A stretch of 27,225 bases of DNA from Gammaproteobacteria bacterium (lineage in GTDB: Bacteria; Pseudomonadota; Gammaproteobacteria; UBA6429). Under the pieces are notes generated by a model. That model was given only the letters and a program-made list of their open reading frames with translations, was not told the DNA's origin and ran no database searches. Of this stretch, positions 23,018 to 27,225 are shown in pieces. Location of the stretch: contig QIKU01000180.1 of NCBI GenBank assembly GCA_003232015.1, positions 1-27,225 of the forward strand. The letters run 5' to 3'. The position numbers and the translations under genes were made by a program. The stretch's first letter is position 1; every line of letters begins with the position of its first letter.

Positions 23018-23923
23018 TTAACTTGCAGGAAACACATCGGTCGATAGATAACGATCGCCACGATCACAAATAATCACAACAATGACCGCATTGTCGATCG
23101 ATTTTGATAATGCCAACGCAGCCGCAACGGCACCGCCAGAAGAAATGCCACAAAAAATACCTTCCTGGCTAGCCAGCAACCGAGTCGTTTCCTCAGCATC
23201 GTTTTGATTAACTTCCAGAGTTGTATCAACTCGGGTCGCATCAAAAATCCGTGGCAGATATTCTTTTGACCAGCGTCGAATTCCCGGAATTTTAGAACCT
23301 TCAGCCGGTGTTACACCGATAATCTGAATGTTCTCATTTTGCTCTTTCAGATATTGACTGGTACCCATAATGGTTCCAGTCGTACCCATCGCACTCACAA
23401 AATGTGTGATCATTCCATCGGTGTCTTTCCATATCTCAGGTCCAGTACCGTAATAATGTGCGGCAGGATTATCCGAATTAGAAAATTGATCCAGTACCTT
23501 GCCCTTTCCTTCCTGCCCCATTTGATCGGCCAGATCGCGTGCGCCTTCCATGCTTTGTTCGGCTGTTACCATAATTAACTCAGCACCAAATGCTCGCATG
23601 GTTGCCCGTCGTTCCTCACTCATATTTTCCGGCATAATAAGGATCATTTTATATCCTTTAATGGCTGCCGCCATCGCCAGGGCAATACCCGTGTTCCCAC
23701 TGGTTGCTTCGATTAATGTATCCCCAGGCTTAATCTCGCCCCGTTGTTCAGCGCGCATAATCATGCTCAGAGCAGGACGATCCTTTACCGAACCGGCCGG
23801 ATTATTGCCTTCCAGTTTCACCAAAATTTGATTGCTGGTGGTACCTGGCAAACGTTGTAACCGTACCAACGGCGTATTGCCGACAAACTGTTCAATTGTA
23901 GGGATAGTGGGTTGAGAGCTCAC
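23018..23923 (-). CDS. cysM: Cysteine synthase B
   Basis: PLP enzyme that forms cysteine from O-acetylserine and sulfide or thiosulfate. It has 301 residues, as expected for CysM. PLP lysine is Lys47 in NPAGSVKDRPA; the substrate loop is EATSGNTGIALA (72-83); the glycine loop GTTGTIMGTSQYL holds the PLP phosphate. PAEGSKIPGIRRWSKEYLP is characteristic of CysM rather than CysK. rlmD follows after 77 bases; the cysM-rlmD order is conserved in pseudomonads. It diverges from the HPt gene, with a 12-base palindrome in the shared spacer. Confidence 0.95.
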   Translation of the reverse strand: MSSQPTIPTIEQFVGNTPLVRLQRLPGTTSNQILVKLEGNNPAGSVKDRPALSMIMRAEQRGEIKPGDTLIEATSGNTGIALAMAAAIKGYKMILIMPENMSEERRATMRAFGAELIMVTAEQSMEGARDLADQMGQEGKGKVLDQFSNSDNPAAHYYGTGPEIWKDTDGMITHFVSAMGTTGTIMGTSQYLKEQNENIQIIGVTPAEGSKIPGIRRWSKEYLPRIFDATRVDTTLEVNQNDAEETTRLLASQEGIFCGISSGGAVAAALALSKSIDNAVIVVIICDRGDRYLSTDVFPAS

Positions 23924-23947
23924 TGTTTTCTAGACCTGTGCCGCCAG

Positions 23948-23959
23948 ATAATGCATTAT
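23948..23959. promoter_or_regulatory. Perfect 12-base palindrome between cysM and the HPt gene
   Basis: ATAATGCATTAT is its own reverse complement. It lies 24 bases before cysM and 39 bases before the chosen HPt start, in the 75-base divergent spacer, so one regulator could affect both genes. Confidence 0.4.
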
Positions 23960-23998
23960 TCTACCAGAATTAAATCCATTACATTACATCGATTTATC

Positions 23999-24361
23999 AT
24001 GACGCCAATACTTGATTATGAGATAGCACTTGAGCAGGTCGCGGGCGACGAGTCATTGGCAAAAGAGATATTTGAAATGCTATTAGCCGAATTGCCGACC
24101 TTAAAACTGGATCTACAAAATGCGTTATCCGCCGGAGATAAAACCGCATGCTGGGATCATGCCCATAAATTGTATGGTTCTACCGCGTATACTGGCGTGC
24201 CTCGGTTAAAAGAAGTCGCCCATAAAATGGAAACGGCCGTTAAACAGAATGACGAACAACTGATGGTAACAATGTTTGCTATTGTGACGACAGAGATTGA
24301 TTCCATATTAGAAATTGGTGCATATGAATTAAATCAGAGCTGGATTTCAGACACGCAGTAA
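23999..24361 (+). CDS. Free-standing HPt domain protein, BarA/GacS-type
   Basis: A 120-residue histidine phosphotransfer protein from the ATG at 23999. The frame is open further upstream (ATG at 23951), but MTPILDYEIALEQVAGDESLA is where BarA-type HPt domains begin. The phosphate-accepting site is His56 in HKLYGSTAYTGVPRLKEVAHKME, very like HKLHGSCGYSGVPRMK of E. coli BarA. There is no kinase, receiver or membrane region. It would relay phosphate between a hybrid sensor kinase and a response regulator such as UvrY/GacA. In pseudomonads gacS lies next to cysM, so this may be the HPt end of a GacS-like kinase, split off or left behind. I saw no good ribosome site. It converges with pdxJ. Confidence 0.85.
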   Translation: MTPILDYEIALEQVAGDESLAKEIFEMLLAELPTLKLDLQNALSAGDKTACWDHAHKLYGSTAYTGVPRLKEVAHKMETAVKQNDEQLMVTMFAIVTTEIDSILEIGAYELNQSWISDTQ

Positions 24362-24384
24362 AACCCGACCTCGAAATCAATTAA

Positions 24385-25137
24385 TCACAGGCGAGCTTGC
24401 AACATCAGGTTTTTCATGGTTTGTACCGCTTCAGCTAAGCCAGTGAAAATCGCTCGCGCCACAATCGCATGTCCAATATTTAACTCTTTAACGGCAGGAA
24501 TAGCCGCAACGGCGCTGACATTATGGTAATCCAGCCCATGTCCTGCATTCACCTGTAAACCTGCGGTCACACCGCACTCTACTGCCGAGATAATTTTGTC
24601 GAGTTCAACTTGCTGGTTAGCACGTGATACGGCATCGGCAAAATGCCCGGTGTGAATTTCGATGGCCGGAGCACCGCATTCTTTTGCCGCTTCAATCTGT
24701 CCATGATCGGCATCAATAAATAAAGACACACGAATTCCTGCCGTGCCTAGCACCTCACAGGCATGTTTTATGGTATCCATCTGGCCGAGCACGTCCAGCC
24801 CGCCCTCCGTAGTTAATTCTTCACGACGCTCAGGAACCAGGCAACAATCTGCCGGTTTAATTTTTTTTGCTATCGCCAGCATTTCATCCGTAATCGCCAT
24901 CTCAAGGTTCATGCGACTATTTAACATATCACGTAAACTATAAACATCTTTGTCCTGAATATGACGCCGATCTTCTCGTAAATGCAAGGTAATGCCATCT
25001 GCACCGTGTTGCTCGGCTAATAGCGCAGCCTGCACGGGCTCCGGGTAACGTGTACCTCGCGCCTGACGAATGGTAGCAACATGATCGATATTTACACCGA
25101 GCAGAATTGTCTTGTTCGTATTTGAGTCGTCATTCAT
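24385..25137 (-). CDS. pdxJ: Pyridoxine 5'-phosphate synthase PdxJ
   Basis: Cytoplasmic TIM-barrel enzyme that condenses 1-deoxyxylulose 5-phosphate with 1-amino-acetone 3-phosphate to give pyridoxine 5'-phosphate in the DXP-dependent vitamin B6 route. It has 250 residues. Motifs: [21 protein letters not shown] (14-34, catalytic His19), [12 protein letters not shown] (50-61), [24 protein letters not shown] and [11 protein letters not shown]. It ends the rnc-era-recO-pdxJ block; the acpS gene that often follows in enterics is absent. No clear ribosome site precedes the ATG. The 61 bases after recO hold only weak AT-rich dyads. Confidence 0.96.
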   Translation of the reverse strand: MNDDSNTNKTILLGVNIDHVATIRQARGTRYPEPVQAALLAEQHGADGITLHLREDRRHIQDKDVYSLRDMLNSRMNLEMAITDEMLAIAKKIKPADCCLVPERREELTTEGGLDVLGQMDTIKHACEVLGTAGIRVSLFIDADHGQIEAAKECGAPAIEIHTGHFADAVSRANQQVELDKIISAVECGVTAGLQVNAGHGLDYHNVSAVAAIPAVKELNIGHAIVARAIFTGLAEAVQTMKNLMLQARL

Positions 25138-25198
25138 ATGTTTTATTAAATCAAAATATTACATGAAAGAAAAGGCTATTAAGCAAATAGTATAACAA

Positions 25199-25927
25199 TC
25201 AGGAAACCTTATTTTTATGCATAAAAAATTCACGCGCCTTGATCGGCCTTCCTTCCAGATAATACTCCAGAATCCGCCGCAGCAATTTTTTCGCTTCGAT
25301 TTTCTGTCGCTCACCCGATAACGATCTTCTTTCTAGCGCGGCCAAGGTGGAACCCGATATTTGCAAAACCGACTGATCATCACCACGATATTCACTCACC
25401 CCAAGATCAAAGTCATATTGATACACTTTGTCGGCCGCTATATTCTCACCCGTATGGACATCATGTCTAAAATTTATTCCGTATCCGAGCTCAGTCAACA
25501 ACTCCAATTCAAAATAACGTAAACTGACAGCCGCATCGTTATTGGCAGATAATTCTATCAGACAATCCTGGTAACTCAAAAATAACTCGGTGTGAGCCTC
25601 GTCTTTATGCAATAGATACATTATTAGTTCATTGATATAAAAACCAGCATACAACTGCTCACCTTTTAAATTTATCGACGGTGGTACGGGCTCTGCTTTA
25701 TACAGGTTTTTTAACTCGCCTCGCCCGCCCCATACAAGGAAAAGAGAATTAAACGGTTCAATTAACCCTTGCATCGGAGAATTAGCGCGTTTAACACCTT
25801 TGACAACAAAACTTAGACGACCACTGCGTTTACAAAAGGCCTCAACCAGTAAACTGGTATTTTTATATGGGCGAGTATGAAGTATATAAGCTGTATCTTC
25901 GTGTTGATTAGACGAGCCGGAAGTCAT
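25199..25927 (-). CDS. recO: DNA repair protein RecO
   Basis: Cytoplasmic mediator that anneals DNA and, with RecR, loads RecA on SSB-coated single strands in the RecFOR pathway. It has 242 residues. An N-terminal OB-fold is seen with DTAYILHTRPYKNTSLLVEAFCKRSGRLSFVVKGVKR (11-47), then the helical region with LYAGFYINELIMYLL and LRYFELELLTELGYG, and a C-terminal helix bundle with ARRILEYYL-like sequence (LLRRILEYYLEGRPIKAREFF). The zinc-binding cysteines of some RecO proteins are absent, as in E. coli. era ends 33 bases upstream and pdxJ follows. Confidence 0.94.
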   Translation of the reverse strand: MTSGSSNQHEDTAYILHTRPYKNTSLLVEAFCKRSGRLSFVVKGVKRANSPMQGLIEPFNSLFLVWGGRGELKNLYKAEPVPPSINLKGEQLYAGFYINELIMYLLHKDEAHTELFLSYQDCLIELSANNDAAVSLRYFELELLTELGYGINFRHDVHTGENIAADKVYQYDFDLGVSEYRGDDQSVLQISGSTLAALERRSLSGERQKIEAKKLLRRILEYYLEGRPIKAREFFMHKNKVS

Positions 25928-25960
25928 TTAACTAACGAATCATTCTCATAAAATAGCCTA

Positions 25961-26860
25961 CTAAAAATCATCGATGTAACCCAGTTGTTGCAAGGCTCGT
26001 TCATCATCAGCCCAGCCTTTACGTACCTTAACCCAGGTTTCCAGATGTACTTTCTTGGCAAAGAAATTCTGTAGTTCTTTACGAGCCTGCATGCCAATTT
26101 TTTTCAGCTTTTCACCTTTTTTACCAATCACAATCGCTTTTTGATTCTCACGTTCCACCCAGATTATTGCATGCAACCTTAATAACTTACTGGTATCTTC
26201 GAATTTTTCAATCTCGACGGTAGTTGCATACGGTAGTTCATCGCCTAACAAACGCACGATTTTTTCTCGAATCATCTCCGCTGCCACAAAGTTCGAACTA
26301 CGGTTAGTTAGCTGATCGGATGGATAGTGTGCTTCCGATTCAGGAAGTTTCTCCCTAATTAAATCAATCAACGTATCCAGCTGCAGATTTTTATTCGCAG
26401 AAACAGGGACTATCCCTGCAAATGAATATTTGTTGCCAATCAATTCTAAATACGGTAGCAATTCATCCTTATCTTTAACAAGATCAATCTTGTTAACAAC
26501 CAACAGGACGGGACAGTTTGCCTTTTTAAGATAACTAATGACAATATCGTCCTCGTCTTCCCACCGTAATGATTCAACGACGAATACGATAACATCCATA
26601 TCCTGGATAATACTTTGCGCGGCACGATTAAGATAACGATGCAATGCCTGACGACCACCTTTATGCAACCCAGGCGTATCAACAAATATAAATTGCGTCT
26701 CATCCGTGGTTTTAATTCCAAAAATCTGGTGTCGTGTGGTCTGCGGTTTCCGAGAAGTGATTGAAAGTTTTTGTCCTATTAAATGATTTAATAGCGTTGA
26801 TTTGCCGACATTGGGACGTCCCAGGATGGCAATGTAACCACAACGGTAATTTTTATTCAT
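25961..26860 (-). CDS. era: GTPase Era
   Basis: Essential GTPase that binds the 3' end of 16S rRNA and checks 30S ribosome assembly. It has 299 residues. GTPase motifs: G1 GRPNVGKS (14-21), G2 around TTRHQI (41-46), G3 DTPG (61-64), G4 NKID (123-126), G5 SAN (154-156). A C-terminal KH domain has VIGKKGEKLKKIGMQARKEL (244-263). The ATG overlaps the rnc stop by four bases (ATGA), giving translational coupling. recO follows after 33 bases. Confidence 0.97.
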   Translation of the reverse strand: MNKNYRCGYIAILGRPNVGKSTLLNHLIGQKLSITSRKPQTTRHQIFGIKTTDETQFIFVDTPGLHKGGRQALHRYLNRAAQSIIQDMDVIVFVVESLRWEDEDDIVISYLKKANCPVLLVVNKIDLVKDKDELLPYLELIGNKYSFAGIVPVSANKNLQLDTLIDLIREKLPESEAHYPSDQLTNRSSNFVAAEMIREKIVRLLGDELPYATTVEIEKFEDTSKLLRLHAIIWVERENQKAIVIGKKGEKLKKIGMQARKELQNFFAKKVHLETWVKVRKGWADDERALQQLGYIDDF

Positions 26861-27225
26861 ACCGTTTCCAGTAATGCTAACATTTGGTCTGCTGCAATCT
26901 GTTCAGCTTTGCGTCTACTGTTTCCTGTCCCTTCCGTTACAGTGGATACTAATGCGACCTGACAGGTAACATCAAAAGTCTGATTATGCGCCTGGCCACT
27001 GGTGTTCCTGATCTCATAACGGGGTAAATCACATCCTTTCGATTGCAATAGTTCCTGTAAGCGCGTCTTGGGATCTTTCAAATTTTTAGTGATATCAGCC
27101 GCCGTTAATCTTTCAGAAAATCGCTCTAAAATAAATTTTTTTGAACACTCATTCCCGCCATCAAGATAGATTGCTCCAATAATAGACTCAAACACGTCGG
27201 CCAATATCGAATTTCGACGGAAACC
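26857..27225 (-). CDS. rnc: Ribonuclease III (partial, 5' end outside window)
   Basis: The C-terminal 122 residues of the double-stranded RNA endonuclease that processes rRNA precursors. The frame is open to base 27225, so the start lies beyond the right edge; no start within the window should be used. The visible catalytic part is GFRRNSILADVFESIIGAIYLDGG, including the Glu that matches the metal-binding Glu117 of E. coli. The double-stranded RNA-binding domain follows: DPKTRLQELLQSKG, then GQAHNQTFDVTCQV, and SRRKAEQIAADQML at the end. It overlaps era by four bases. Confidence 0.96.
   Translation of the reverse strand, partial: GFRRNSILADVFESIIGAIYLDGGNECSKKFILERFSERLTAADITKNLKDPKTRLQELLQSKGCDLPRYEIRNTSGQAHNQTFDVTCQVALVSTVTEGTGNSRRKAEQIAADQMLALLETV

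Noticed and set aside
25150..25198. Short AT-rich dyad CTATT/AATAG between recO and pdxJ
   Set aside because: A 5-bp AT-only stem is expected by chance in such sequence, and no well-spaced promoter accompanies it.
26857..27204. Separate short gene starting at TTG 27204
   Set aside because: The frame continues to the window edge with RNase III sequence, so this is an internal codon of rnc.

Overview
The window looks like ordinary chromosome from a gammaproteobacterium of moderate to low GC. The evidence is gene order rather than any marker gene: comEC-exbB-exbD-msbA next to a divergent DUF2062 gene and lolD/lolC; mfd beside a CsiV-type gene; a 5'-methylthioinosine phosphorylase and nagZ close to mfd; cysM-rlmD; and rnc-era-recO-pdxJ. 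These linkages recall Pseudomonas and relatives, but the base composition is more AT-rich. I cannot name a genus. I saw no tRNA, rRNA, insertion sequence, prophage or CRISPR array.

Region 1 (1-7556) is the cell-envelope block. On the minus strand comEC is followed by a tightly packed exbB-exbD-msbA unit; msbA runs off the left edge just before its ABC signature motif. A DUF2062 membrane protein gene lies on the plus strand, followed by the minus-strand lipoprotein-release pair lolC-lolD, which has only one permease gene.

Region 2 (7746-11724) holds a long RelA/SpoT enzyme on the minus strand and three small envelope genes: a plus-strand exported protein, a minus-strand lipoprotein and a minus-strand PagP-like outer-membrane protein. 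The spacers here carry several dyads and short repeats.

Region 3 (11725-16595) is a 474-base non-coding stretch, then mfd (transcription-repair coupling factor) and a CsiV-like exported protein on the plus strand.

Region 4 (16746-23923) is a long minus-strand run. cysM comes first, then rlmD, a CYTH triphosphatase, a YkuD-domain L,D-transpeptidase/carboxypeptidase with no signal peptide, nagZ and an MscS channel, mostly overlapping or a few bases apart. A good promoter candidate then precedes a DsrE-like gene, hpt and mtnP. Two pathways stand out. The YkuD protein and NagZ suggest cytoplasmic peptidoglycan recycling. MTI phosphorylase and HPRT form a purine and methylthio salvage pair.

Region 5 (23999-27225) has a free-standing BarA/GacS-type histidine phosphotransfer domain on the plus strand, and the conserved minus-strand block rnc-era-recO-pdxJ, with rnc cut by the right edge.

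Most of the window is core housekeeping. I found no wholly new system. The points most worth a second look are the RelA-like enzyme that keeps an intact hydrolase motif, the YkuD-nagZ pairing, the orphan HPt gene beside cysM, and the DsrE-hpt-mtnP unit.
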